Source: Mariniphaga sp. (GTDB lineage: Bacteria > Bacteroidota > Bacteroidia > Bacteroidales > Prolixibacteraceae). Taken from it: a DNA stretch of 64,000 nt. The translations under genes were made by a program, and so were the position numbers. The notes beneath the pieces are model-generated. The model did no database searches, had not been told where the DNA came from, and worked only from the letters and a program-made list of their open reading frames with translations. The stretch spans positions 1 to 64,000 of the forward strand of contig JAHYIT010000008.1 of the NCBI GenBank assembly GCA_019429205.1, read 5' to 3'. Below are positions 10,302 to 19,032 of this stretch, in pieces. The first letter of the stretch is position 1, and every line of letters begins with the position of its first letter.

Positions 10302-11861
10302 TTATCGTCTTCTCCGGGTTGTTGCTTTTAATCCCAAAACCCCCAAAAGTCCTCGGGCAACTTCCCGCGCTATGGTAGTGGTAACCTGGCTTTTCAGAAC
10401 CTTTTCAAAAGTAGAGGTTGTTCTTGATGATCGAGTGGAAGTCCTTCTGGCAGATGTTCTCCCTGAAGTATTTTCCGGCGGTTCGGATCGGTAAGTTTCC
10501 CGCCTTGCTTTTTCTTCAATTCGCTCCAGTAAAATTTCATAGGCACTTTCGCGGTCGTAATCAACATTGTATTTTTTAATCAATTCCGATTTGCCCTGAA
10601 TTCGCTCTATCTCAGCCTCCGTTAAAACATCCATTCGCGAATAAGGGGGGCAGACTAGTGTATGAGCCAGTTCGGTTGGCCTTCCTTTTTCATCTAAAGT
10701 TGAAATAAAAGCTTCACCAATTCCCATCTGGGTAATCAATTCATCCACCTGATAAAAAGCTGAATAGGGATAATTTTCGGCAGCCATTTTAATTGCTTTC
10801 CGATCTTTGGCAGTAAAAGCGCGCAATGCATGTTGAATTTTGGTTCCCAACTGACCCAAAATGGAGGCTGGAATATCGTTAGGTGTTTGAGTAACGAAAA
10901 ATATCCCTACCCCTTTTGAACGTATAAGTTTGATGGTCATTTCCAACTGATCGAGAAGATCTTTGGAAGCATTCTTAAAAATCAAATGTGCTTCATCAAT
11001 AAAAATAACCAACTCAGGTTTTTTGGGATCGCCCAGTTCGGGCATTTTCTGAAAAACTTCGGCCAGCAAACAAAGCATAAATGTGCTGAACAGATTGGGT
11101 TTACTCTGCATATCGGTTAACCGCAATACACTTATTATTCCCTCTCCGGCAGGAGTTTGTCGCATTAAATCGAAAACATCGAACGAAGGTTCGCCGAACA
11201 ATTCATTGGCACTTTGTTGTTCCAGTTTTATAATGTTTCGCATGATTAATCCTACCGAAGAAGTATGTGCAAATCCATATTCGGTTTTAAACTCTTCTTT
11301 TCCATCATTCTGAATGTAATTCAACACGCTTTTCAAATCTTTAAAATCCAGAAGCGGCAGTCCTCTGTCGTCGCAGTATTTAAAAATCATAGACAGAATG
11401 CCACTTTGGCTGTCATTCAAACCCAGTATTTTCGCCAAAAGTACAGGACCATATTCCGAAACCGTGGCTCGCAATTTTGCACCAGGTTCTTCCGAGATGC
11501 TTAAAAACTCCAGCGGAAAAGCTTTTTCTTCCCAATTCATTCCAATGGCTTTTGCCCGCGATTCAATTATCAGATTCATACTACCCGGTGCACCCAGTCC
11601 GCTTAAATCGCCTTTAATGTCCATTACAAACACCGGAACTCCGGCCCTCGATAAGTTTTCGGCAACAACCTGCAACGTTTTGGTTTTCCCAGTTCCGGTT
11701 GCACCTGAAATCAATCCATGCCTGTTCATGGTTTTTAAAGGCAACCGAACCTGTGTATTACTCTGAAAACCATCTCTGCAAATTGCAGAACCCATTAAAA
11801 TTGAATCTCCTTTAAACTGATAAGAAGCACCTAAAACTTCCAAAAACTTTGCGTTACTCAT
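10302..11861 (-). CDS. HerA/FtsK-like P-loop ATPase (DUF853 family)
   Basis: A 519-residue ATPase of the helicase HerA-like/DUF853 family, with Walker A GATGTGKT (residues 53-60) and a Walker B region VIFIDEAHLIF. The arginine/serine/threonine-rich C-terminal tail (after about residue 455) includes an RTSARRTSTRSSRTTSTF stretch and ends in TTRRRR; it is low-complexity and may bind nucleic acid. Related proteins are linked to DNA translocation or are uncharacterised. There is no NurA-like partner nearby. It is divergent from the small DUF937-like gene at 11941. Confidence 0.82.
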   Translation of the reverse strand: MSNAKFLEVLGASYQFKGDSILMGSAICRDGFQSNTQVRLPLKTMNRHGLISGATGTGKTKTLQVVAENLSRAGVPVFVMDIKGDLSGLGAPGSMNLIIESRAKAIGMNWEEKAFPLEFLSISEEPGAKLRATVSEYGPVLLAKILGLNDSQSGILSMIFKYCDDRGLPLLDFKDLKSVLNYIQNDGKEEFKTEYGFAHTSSVGLIMRNIIKLEQQSANELFGEPSFDVFDLMRQTPAGEGIISVLRLTDMQSKPNLFSTFMLCLLAEVFQKMPELGDPKKPELVIFIDEAHLIFKNASKDLLDQLEMTIKLIRSKGVGIFFVTQTPNDIPASILGQLGTKIQHALRAFTAKDRKAIKMAAENYPYSAFYQVDELITQMGIGEAFISTLDEKGRPTELAHTLVCPPYSRMDVLTEAEIERIQGKSELIKKYNVDYDRESAYEILLERIEEKARRETYRSEPPENTSGRTSARRTSTRSSRTTSTFEKVLKSQVTTTIAREVARGLLGVLGLKATTRRRR

Positions 11862-11940
11862 ATTGTAATTCTTTTTGAACGGAAATTACATTAATTTTTA
11901 AAACTTTTAGTACCTTCAAAAAATTTTTAAAACAAACACA

Positions 11941-12384
11941 ATGCTCAATGATTTTTTAAATTCAATTAAAGGCGAGCTGACTAATCAAATAGCCGGCAAA
12001 ACCGATTTAAACCCGGAAAATGCAAAAAATGCATCCGGAGTGGTAGCCGAAACATTCAAAAATGGGTTGGCAGAAAAAGCAAAACAAGGCAAGTTTGACG
12101 ACATCCTTTCACTTTTTGGGGAAGGAAAAACCTCAACCGGTTTTGCCGGCAACCTCATTAACAACACAGTTGGCAACCTGGCAGCAAAGGTAGGGCTGCC
12201 AAAAGAAGTTGCAGCAAAAGTGGCCGGATTTGCTGTTCCATTTATCATAAGCAAACTTGGAAGTTTTGCTTCAGAAAAAGGCAAGAACAACAAGGAAGGA
12301 GTTCAGGATTTGTTCGGAGACTTAATTAAAGGATCAGTAAAAGACAAACTCCTGGGCGGTTTAGGGAAAAAATTTGGCTTTTAG
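11941..12384 (+). CDS. Small alanine/glycine/lysine-rich protein, DUF937-like
   Basis: A 147-residue protein with no signal peptide. It contains repeated amphipathic helices and glycine-rich turns (for example NLINNTVGNLAAKVGLPKE), with a helical segment VAGFAVPFIISKLGSFAS. The pattern resembles DUF937 proteins, whose function is unknown. It is followed 32 bases later by the DUF4332 protein on the same strand, so the two are probably co-transcribed and end at the strong hairpin at 12841. Confidence 0.6.
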   Translation: MLNDFLNSIKGELTNQIAGKTDLNPENAKNASGVVAETFKNGLAEKAKQGKFDDILSLFGEGKTSTGFAGNLINNTVGNLAAKVGLPKEVAAKVAGFAVPFIISKLGSFASEKGKNNKEGVQDLFGDLIKGSVKDKLLGGLGKKFGF

Positions 12385-12416
12385 CCGTTTATCATTAATT
12401 TAAAAAAACAAGTATT

Positions 12417-12824
12417 ATGGCAAAAAAAATCACAGACATCGAAGGAATTGGACCAGTGTTTAAAGAAAAATTAGCTGGCGCAGGAGTTAAAACAGTTGAA
12501 GGTTTACTGGAGGCAGGCGCTACCAAATCCGGAAGGAAAAAACTGGCTGCCGATTCAGGCATTGATGAAGGAAAAATTCTGGATTGGGTAAACATGGCTG
12601 ACCTTTTCCGCATTAAAGGAATCGCATCACAATTTGCAGAATTGCTTAAAGCTGCCGGGGTTGACACAGTTAAAGAGTTGAGAAACCGCAATGCAGGCAA
12701 CCTGCATACCAAATTGGTTGAGGTTCAGGAAGAAAAGAAAATTACCCGTACGGTTCCCGCTCTGAGCCAGGTAACCGACTTTGTTGAACAGGCCAAAGCT
12801 CTCGACCCGGTTGTAACGTATTAA
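12417..12824 (+). CDS. DUF4332 helix-hairpin-helix protein
   Basis: A 135-residue protein with two copies of a helix-hairpin-helix-like motif. The first is IEGIGPVFKEKLAGAGVKTV near residues 8-27, the second IKGIASQFAELLKAAGVDTV near residues 65-84. This is the arrangement of DUF4332 proteins, related to HhH modules in DNA-binding proteins. DNA or RNA binding is therefore a fair inference, but no function is established. It is the second gene of a short operon and is closed by a strong terminator. Confidence 0.75.
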   Translation: MAKKITDIEGIGPVFKEKLAGAGVKTVEGLLEAGATKSGRKKLAADSGIDEGKILDWVNMADLFRIKGIASQFAELLKAAGVDTVKELRNRNAGNLHTKLVEVQEEKKITRTVPALSQVTDFVEQAKALDPVVTY

Positions 12825-12840
12825 AAACTTCAAACTTAAA

Positions 12841-12870
12841 GAAAGCGCTTTTCGAAGCGCTTTCTTTTTT
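12841..12870 (+). terminator. Strong terminator after the DUF4332 gene
   Basis: GAAAGCGCTT and AAGCGCTTTC form a perfect 10-bp stem with a four-base TTCG loop, followed by six T residues. It is the best-formed terminator in the window. Confidence 0.92.
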
Positions 12871-12907
12871 GCAGTTTATTTTCCCCTTTCGCCATGAATC
12901 ATTTTTT

Positions 12908-12915
12908 TATCTTTG
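12908..12915 (+). promoter_or_regulatory. leuS promoter, Bacteroidota minus-7 box
   Basis: TATCTTTG matches the TAnnTTTG consensus and lies 29 bases before the leuS ATG. A T-rich stretch stands upstream, but a clean TTG minus-33 was not picked out. Confidence 0.6.
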
Positions 12916-12944
12916 CGGCTTAAAAATCAGATTTATCAAAACAA

Positions 12945-15596
12945 ATGGAATACAATTTCGCGGAAATAGAACCCAGGTGGCAAAAATACTGGGAAAAAAA
13001 CAAAACGTTTAAAACACCTGACGATTTTTCAAAACCGAAATATTACATCCTCGACATGTTTCCCTATCCGTCGGGAGCCGGACTGCATGTTGGGCATCCC
13101 GAAGGATATACGGCAACGGACATTATGAGCAGGTACAAACGGATGAAAGGTTTTAACGTGCTTCACCCTATGGGATACGATGCGTTTGGGCTGCCAGCTG
13201 AGCAGTATGCCATGCAAACCGGTACGCATCCGGCCGTTACTACCAACAGAAACTGCGACAATTTCCGCCGGCAAATTAAAGCCATAGGTTTGAGCTACGA
13301 CTGGGACCGCGAAATCAACACAACCGACCAGCACTATTTTAAATGGACTCAGTGGATTTTTAAACAACTCTACAACACGTGGTTCGATAAAGAAAACCAA
13401 AAAGGAAGGCCTATTTCAGAACTTCCCATTCCTGAGGAAATAAAAGGAGATGGGGAAAAAGCGATTAACGAATACATCTCTGAAAAACGACTGGCCTATT
13501 ACGATAACGCCCAGGTTTGGTGGTGTGACTCGTGCAAAACGGTGTGCGCCAACGAGGAGGTGTTAACTGACGGTTCACATGAAAAATGCGGAAATCAAGT
13601 AGTCCGTAAAAACCTCAAACAATGGCTGCTGCGAATTCCGCACTATGCAGAACGCTTATTGCAGGGTTTGAATGGCCTCGACTGGCCTGCCGGAGTTATC
13701 GACATGCAGAAAAACTGGATTGGCAAATCTACCGGCGCTGAAATTGATTTTCAGGTTGAAGGGCTGAACAAAAACCTGCGCGTTTACACTACCCGTCCCG
13801 ATACGTTGTTTGGCGCAACTTATATGGTCATTGCACCCGAACACGAACTGGCAGAAGAAATTACGATTCCGGAGAAAAAAACAGAGGTTGAAAAATACAT
13901 AAAAGCTGCTGCATTAAAATCGGATTTGGACCGAACTGACCTGGCCAAGGAAAAAACCGGTGTGTTTTCAGGACGCTACGCCATCAATCCGGTGAACAAC
14001 CAACCCATTCCCATCTGGATTGCCGATTATGTATTAATGGGTTACGGTACCGGCGCCATTATGGCTGTTCCGGCTCACGACACCCGCGACTTTGAATTTG
14101 CCAAAGAATTTGATATTCCGGTTGTTTGCATCCTCGACCCAAAAGAGGTAGATGAACGTAAAAATATTCTGGCCGGCGACAAATGCTGGACCGAAGACGG
14201 TGAATACATCAACTCGGCCAGCGAAGAAACCGGGCTGAACATTAACGGACTGAACAAAGAAGCCGGAATCAAAAAAACCATTGAATGGCTGGAAGAACGC
14301 GGTTTGGGAACAGCTACCGTAAACTTTAAAATGCGCGACTGGCTGTTCAGCCGCCAGCGTTACTGGGGCGAGCCGTTCCCGGTTATTCACTGGGAAGACG
14401 GCGAAGTTTCGCTGCTCGACGATGAGGATTTACCTTTGTTGTTGCCCGATCTGGAAAAATATTCCCCCGGAGAATCAGGCGAATCGCCGCTGGCCAATGC
14501 CGAAGAATGGCTGCACGTAACCGACAAAAACGGTCGTAAAGGCCGCCGCGAAACCAATACCATGCCTCAGTGGGCAGGTTCATGCTGGTATTACCTGCGC
14601 TACATAGACCCCAACAACAACGAACGCATTTTCGACCCCGAAAAAGAAAAATACTGGATGCCGGTTGACCTCTACATTGGCGGCGCGGAACATGCCGTTC
14701 TGCACTTGCTCTATTCACGATTCTGGCACAAGGTACTTTTCGATTTGGGCATTGTTTCCACCGATGAACCTTTCCAAAAACTGTTCAACCAGGGAATGAT
14801 TCTGGCATTTGCCTACGAAACTTCAACCGGCGCCAAGGTTTCCTCCGATTTGGTGGAAGAACGCGACGGCAAATATTTTCACACCGAAACCGGCGATGAG
14901 TTGAAGCAAATTGTGGCCAAAATGTCGAAATCACTGAAAAACGTAGTGAACCCGGACGATGTGATTGAACGTTATGGCGCCGATTCATTAAGGTTGTATG
15001 AAATGTTTATGGGACCGCTGGACGAACGCAAACCCTGGGCCGAAAACGGGGTGAAAGGTGTGTTCAATTTCCTGAACCGCGCCCACCGCTTTTTTGCTGA
15101 TACAAATAATATTTTTGAAGGCGAAGAAGACAAGGAAGTGGCCAAACTGCTGCATCAAACCATCCAAAAAGTGGCGAATGACATTGAAAATCTGAAGTTC
15201 AACACAGCCATTTCGGCATTGATGGTTTTTAACAACCTGGCCATTAAAAAGGGAAAGGTGACCAAGCAAACCGCTGAAACTTTCGCAAAAATTCTGTCAC
15301 CGGTTGCACCGCATTTGGGTGAAGAACTATGGTCCATTTACGGAAACAAAGAAACGCTGGCGTACGAGCCCTGGCCCGAGGTGGACGAAAGCCTTTTGCA
15401 GGAGGATAGTTTCGAATATCCGGTTTCGTTTAACGGAAAAATGCGATTTAAGATTGAAATTCCTGTGGATATGCCACAACCGGAAATCGAAAAAGTAGTT
15501 CTGTCCGATCCCAAAGCGCAGAAGTGGCTGGAAGGCAAAACAGTGCGCAAGTTTATTTTTGTACCGAAGAAAATAATCAATGTGGTGGTAGGCTGA
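12945..15596 (+). CDS. leuS: Leucyl-tRNA synthetase
   Basis: Charges tRNA-Leu. The 883-residue length is normal. The class I HIGH motif appears as HVGH (residues 48-51) and the KMSKS loop is exact (659-663). Between them lie the CP1 editing domain, including [19 protein letters not shown], and zinc-type cysteines ([15 protein letters not shown]). The C-terminal anticodon-binding and tail regions are complete, ending KIINVVVG. The gene follows a terminator and a good minus-7 box, so it is independently transcribed. A coding-like fragment with no start codon follows its stop directly. Confidence 0.98.
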   Translation: MEYNFAEIEPRWQKYWEKNKTFKTPDDFSKPKYYILDMFPYPSGAGLHVGHPEGYTATDIMSRYKRMKGFNVLHPMGYDAFGLPAEQYAMQTGTHPAVTTNRNCDNFRRQIKAIGLSYDWDREINTTDQHYFKWTQWIFKQLYNTWFDKENQKGRPISELPIPEEIKGDGEKAINEYISEKRLAYYDNAQVWWCDSCKTVCANEEVLTDGSHEKCGNQVVRKNLKQWLLRIPHYAERLLQGLNGLDWPAGVIDMQKNWIGKSTGAEIDFQVEGLNKNLRVYTTRPDTLFGATYMVIAPEHELAEEITIPEKKTEVEKYIKAAALKSDLDRTDLAKEKTGVFSGRYAINPVNNQPIPIWIADYVLMGYGTGAIMAVPAHDTRDFEFAKEFDIPVVCILDPKEVDERKNILAGDKCWTEDGEYINSASEETGLNINGLNKEAGIKKTIEWLEERGLGTATVNFKMRDWLFSRQRYWGEPFPVIHWEDGEVSLLDDEDLPLLLPDLEKYSPGESGESPLANAEEWLHVTDKNGRKGRRETNTMPQWAGSCWYYLRYIDPNNNERIFDPEKEKYWMPVDLYIGGAEHAVLHLLYSRFWHKVLFDLGIVSTDEPFQKLFNQGMILAFAYETSTGAKVSSDLVEERDGKYFHTETGDELKQIVAKMSKSLKNVVNPDDVIERYGADSLRLYEMFMGPLDERKPWAENGVKGVFNFLNRAHRFFADTNNIFEGEEDKEVAKLLHQTIQKVANDIENLKFNTAISALMVFNNLAIKKGKVTKQTAETFAKILSPVAPHLGEELWSIYGNKETLAYEPWPEVDESLLQEDSFEYPVSFNGKMRFKIEIPVDMPQPEIEKVVLSDPKAQKWLEGKTVRKFIFVPKKIINVVVG

Positions 15597-15745
15597 AAGT
15601 AGATAAGCTCATCTCTGCCCTCGCCGGCGTTTTTCAGATTACAGAACCTTACTCCACCGAGGTTGCCGGATACGGAATTCACAACACCAGTTCAGCAAAG
15701 AAAAATATTAAGGTGACGGTTTCGGCAGAGTTTATGTTGAAGTAA
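15596..15745 (+). pseudogene. Unidentified C-terminal gene fragment abutting leuS
   Basis: Directly after the leuS stop, in another frame, 49 codons read like protein (VDKLISALAGVFQITEP to VTVSAEFMLK) and end at TAA. No start codon lies between the leuS stop and the fragment; the frame only stays open because it overlaps leuS. Codon choice resembles neighbouring genes. I do not recognise the family. It could be the tail of a deleted gene or, less likely, chance. Confidence 0.35.
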
Positions 15746-15777
15746 AGCGGACTTTTGGAGAGTTTTTTTGGATCGTG

Positions 15778-16179
15778 TCAAAAATTATCAATCCAATTTT
15801 CAATTATGATATTTTCCATTCTTTCAAACTCCCTAACATTTTGGGTTACCAGCGTCATTCCATTAAATATTGCTGTTGCACCAATAAATAAATCCAAATC
15901 ACTGATTATTGTTCCTTTTGTTTTCAATCTTGCTTTTTCTTTTCCATAAATGTTAATTGATTCAAAAATGGGAATTATTGTAATTTTTTCTGAGAAATCT
16001 TTTACTACTGCAATATTTTTATTCCGTTTCAGACTTTTTTCAGCGCCATAAATCAATTCAGCAAGAGTTATCTCAGAAATAGCAAATTTTTCATAACCAA
16101 TTTGCTCAATCTTTTCTTTAACCTCGAATTGACCCTTAAAGTAGTAAATACAAATATTCGTATCTAACAAGTAATCCAT
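15778..16179 (-). CDS. PIN-domain ribonuclease toxin, VapC type
   Basis: A 133-residue PIN-domain protein, the usual length of VapC toxins, which cut tRNA or rRNA. The acidic metal-binding set is present: Asp6 in LLDTNI, Glu41 in TLAELIYG, and Asp94/Asp96 in SDLDLFIGA, with TQN at 112-114 near the C-terminus. Its ATG overlaps the stop of the upstream antitoxin gene in a TAATG, so the two are translationally coupled. The pair is AT-rich compared with leuS, which suggests horizontal acquisition. Confidence 0.9.
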   Translation of the reverse strand: MDYLLDTNICIYYFKGQFEVKEKIEQIGYEKFAISEITLAELIYGAEKSLKRNKNIAVVKDFSEKITIIPIFESINIYGKEKARLKTKGTIISDLDLFIGATAIFNGMTLVTQNVREFERMENIIIENWIDNF

Positions 16180-16418
16180 TAGAAATCTTCTATTTCTCTG
16201 TTATTCACTCTGGAGTTCCTTATTTCTTTAATGATTTCATCTGCACTTCTACCATCATCCCAGGCGCCAAAACAAGAAGAAAAATCATATTTGGCTTCAT
16301 TCCTATCATTAATGGATTTTGTTAATTTTATAATTAAATCCTTTTTTGACTCCGTATCCCAGTTTTTCATTAATCTGAAATAACTGTTTATTTTTCTATT
16401 TCTGTAAGCTATACTCAT
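16179..16418 (-). CDS. Putative VapB-like antitoxin
   Basis: A 79-residue protein in the antitoxin position immediately before the PIN toxin. Its C-terminal half (WDDGRSADEIIKEIRNSR...EIEDF) matches the acidic toxin-binding tail seen in Bacteroidota antitoxins paired with PIN toxins. The N-terminus has no obvious AbrB or ribbon-helix-helix motif, so its DNA-binding fold is uncertain. Function is inferred mainly from coupling (TAATG) and size. Confidence 0.7.
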   Translation of the reverse strand: MSIAYRNRKINSYFRLMKNWDTESKKDLIIKLTKSINDRNEAKYDFSSCFGAWDDGRSADEIIKEIRNSRVNNREIEDF

Positions 16419-16501
16419 TCAAAATCATTTTTTTCAAAGATACAATTTTTCAAAATGGGTTAAATTATCTGATTATTACTTTTTCGCATCTCATCTCATG
16501 T

Positions 16502-16509
16502 TATCTTTA
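16502..16509 (+). promoter_or_regulatory. Candidate minus-7 box for the ATP-grasp/GCL/ABC operon
   Basis: TATCTTTA is one base off TAnnTTTG and lies about 95 bases before the chosen start at 16605, between the divergent antitoxin gene and the operon. No convincing minus-33 partner was found. Confidence 0.35.
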
Positions 16510-16604
16510 AATTGTTAGTTCTTTTCATCAATCCGGAGAACTATTCTCACTGGAATATGTTATTTTCAACCAAAACAAATTCTCTCCATGAAAGGAGTAT
16601 CAAT

Positions 16605-17606
16605 ATGAAAACCAGCAACTATAATTTTACACCGCTGCCCTGCTACGAAAATTTTGAAGCCACCACGCAAATCATTATTGCCGAAATATTGCGCCGTAAA
16701 TTACCATTTGAAATAATTGATGCCGACAACAACCTGATTGCGGTAACGCACAACAACAAAGAATACATCATTCATGAAGGCACCATTTCGGACGCCAACA
16801 GCCTGATTGCCTTCTGGATATCCAACGACAAATGGATGACCCGGCAATTCCTTCAGCGAAGCGGCATCAGCCATGCAAAAGGGATTTTACTGAATTCCGG
16901 CTATAAACCAGAAATCCTCGGTTCAGTTCAGTTACCTGCTGTGGTTAAACCCGTAAACACCGACCATGGAATTGCAGTGAGCACCAACATCCAAAGTCGC
17001 CAGGAACTCGTTTATGCCATTGAAAATGCATTTAATTTTGCCAAAAAAGTTATTGTGGAAGAATTCGTTCCCGGACAGGAATACCGGTTTCTGGTAATTG
17101 ACTACGTAGTACGTGCCATCGCCTTTCGCGAGCCGGCAAATGTTACCGGCGATGGAAAATCAATCATCAGGCAACTCATCGACAATAAAAATGTGGGGCG
17201 CGGAAACGATTACCGGCATCCGTTGTTAAAAATTGTAGTTGACAAAGAAGTTAACAGACATCTGAAAGTTTTATCTTTATCCACCGATTCGATTTTAAAA
17301 AAAGGAGAAAAGATTTATCTGCGAAAAAACTCGAATTTGAGCACCGGGGGCGACAGCATTGATGTAACCGATGAAATGCCTGATTTTTATAAAGTAGTAG
17401 CCGTTAAAGCGGCACAGGCAGCCGGATTGAAAATTGCCGGAATTGATGTTATCATAAAAGACATTAATGGCGCTCCATCGCCGGAAAATTACATTGTGGT
17501 TGAACTGAATGCCCCGGCCATGCTGTCGATGCATAATTATCCCTACATTGGGAAAAACCGCCACGTAGAAAAATATGTTCTGGACTCTATTCTGAACTCC
17601 AAATAA
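16605..17606 (+). CDS. ATP-grasp ligase, GshF/cyanophycin-synthetase type (probable glutathione synthase)
   Basis: A 333-residue ATP-grasp enzyme. The start at 16605 is chosen over the in-frame ATG/TTG upstream because a Shine-Dalgarno-like AAAGGAGT stands 6 bases before it; such sites are uncommon in this phylum. The core includes PAVVKPVNTDHGIAVS, a VIVEEFVPGQEYRFLV hinge strand, a NLSTGGDSIDVTDE loop and AGIDVIIKD followed by VELNAPAML metal ligands. These match the ATP-grasp half of bifunctional GshF and of cyanophycin synthetase. Because the next gene (33 bases on) is a glutamate-cysteine ligase, the likely reaction is gamma-glutamylcysteine plus glycine to glutathione. Another gamma-glutamyl product cannot be excluded. 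Confidence 0.82.
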   Translation: MKTSNYNFTPLPCYENFEATTQIIIAEILRRKLPFEIIDADNNLIAVTHNNKEYIIHEGTISDANSLIAFWISNDKWMTRQFLQRSGISHAKGILLNSGYKPEILGSVQLPAVVKPVNTDHGIAVSTNIQSRQELVYAIENAFNFAKKVIVEEFVPGQEYRFLVIDYVVRAIAFREPANVTGDGKSIIRQLIDNKNVGRGNDYRHPLLKIVVDKEVNRHLKVLSLSTDSILKKGEKIYLRKNSNLSTGGDSIDVTDEMPDFYKVVAVKAAQAAGLKIAGIDVIIKDINGAPSPENYIVVELNAPAMLSMHNYPYIGKNRHVEKYVLDSILNSK

Positions 17607-17639
17607 CGAAATCCTGATTTCAGAAAAATTAAATAACGC

Positions 17640-19010
17640 ATGACAAAAACAGAAGATAAAATAGCGATTGAGCACAAAGCGCAACTGGTTGAATACTTTG
17701 AGCAGGGAAGCAAACCCCGCGAAAAATGGGGCATTGGCACCGAACACGAAAAATTTCTCTACCGGAAAAAGAATTACAAACGACTTGTTTACGGATCGGA
17801 TTCCGGAATAAATACCATTTTTATACAAATGCAGCTTAACGGCTGGCAACCTTTAAAAGAAGCAGGAAAAACCATTGGACTTCAAAAAAACGGCGCTTCA
17901 ATTACACTTGAACCCGGAGGTCAATTTGAGCTATCAGGAGGGAATTTCAGAACAGTTCATGAAACATTTCGTGAAACCCGAAAACATTTTGAAGAGTTGA
18001 ATACCATTTGTAATGAATACGGGTTTTTCAGTCTTCCCATGGGTGTTGACCCGCTAACCCGCCTTGAGGATGTGCCCTGGATGCCAAAAGAACGGTACCG
18101 GTTTATGAGAAAACACATGCCCACAAGAGGAGAACTCGGGCTGGAGATGATGACTAACACGGCATCTATTCAGGTTAATCTGGACTATTTCAATGAAGCA
18201 GATATGATAAAGAAAATGCGGGTTGCCCAGGCATTGCAACCGGTATCCACTGCCATTTTCGCCAATTCCCCTTTTTCTAACGGAAAACCAAACGGTTTTT
18301 TAAGCTACCGGGCCCATATCTGGGACCATACCGACCCTGACCGCTGCGGTTTTCTCCCTTTCATTTTCGATGAAGGTTTTGGATTTGAGCGCTGGGTGGA
18401 TTACCTGCTGGATGTTCCCATGTATTTTATTTATCGCGAAGAGAATTATCTGCCGGCAAACAAAATCACTTTCAGGGAATTTTTAACGGGAAAACATTCA
18501 CAAAAACCGACCATGAAAGACTGGAACATTCACGTTTCAACCGTCTTTCCAGATGTGCGGTTGAAGCAGTTTATTGAGATGCGTGGAGCCGATGCCGGTT
18601 GTGCATCGTATATTGCATCGCTCTCAGCGTTATGGGTTGGTTTGCTGTATGACAACCAAAGCCTGGAAGAAGCTTATGAACTCATTTCCGGCTGGGATGT
18701 TAAAACCATGCAGGAACTACGTTCAGAAGTACCAAAAAAGGGATTGAACGCAGAGGCCGGTCCAATACACGCCGGAGCAATTTCCAAAGAAATGTACCGT
18801 ATGGCAGCAGAGGGTCTTACCCGGCGTGCCAAACTCCTGGGTATTGAAAATGAAGGCCGTTTTCTGGAACCTGTGCGTGAAATTACCGAAACCGGAGTTA
18901 CTCAGGCCGAAAAACTGCTTCAGCAATACCAGGGTAATTTCAGGGAAAATTTGCCTGGACTGGTTTACAACTGGCAAAGGGAACAAATGGAAAATTGTCC
19001 GAAAGAATAA
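17640..19010 (+). CDS. gshA: Glutamate-cysteine ligase, plant/alphaproteobacterial type (GCS2)
   Basis: Joins glutamate and cysteine, the first step of glutathione synthesis. The 456-residue length and the motifs fit the plant-type family rather than the E. coli type: GIGTEHEKF near the N-terminus, ITLEPGGQFELSGG in the active site, MMTNTASIQVNLDY and FIEMRGADAGC. Sequence and order appear complete. It lies between the ATP-grasp gene and the ABC exporter pair with gaps of 33 and 22 bases. EgtA-like enzymes share the fold, but no ergothioneine genes are visible. Confidence 0.9.
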   Translation: MTKTEDKIAIEHKAQLVEYFEQGSKPREKWGIGTEHEKFLYRKKNYKRLVYGSDSGINTIFIQMQLNGWQPLKEAGKTIGLQKNGASITLEPGGQFELSGGNFRTVHETFRETRKHFEELNTICNEYGFFSLPMGVDPLTRLEDVPWMPKERYRFMRKHMPTRGELGLEMMTNTASIQVNLDYFNEADMIKKMRVAQALQPVSTAIFANSPFSNGKPNGFLSYRAHIWDHTDPDRCGFLPFIFDEGFGFERWVDYLLDVPMYFIYREENYLPANKITFREFLTGKHSQKPTMKDWNIHVSTVFPDVRLKQFIEMRGADAGCASYIASLSALWVGLLYDNQSLEEAYELISGWDVKTMQELRSEVPKKGLNAEAGPIHAGAISKEMYRMAAEGLTRRAKLLGIENEGRFLEPVREITETGVTQAEKLLQQYQGNFRENLPGLVYNWQREQMENCPKE

Positions 19011-19032
19011 AATGTAAACAGCACACCGAAAT

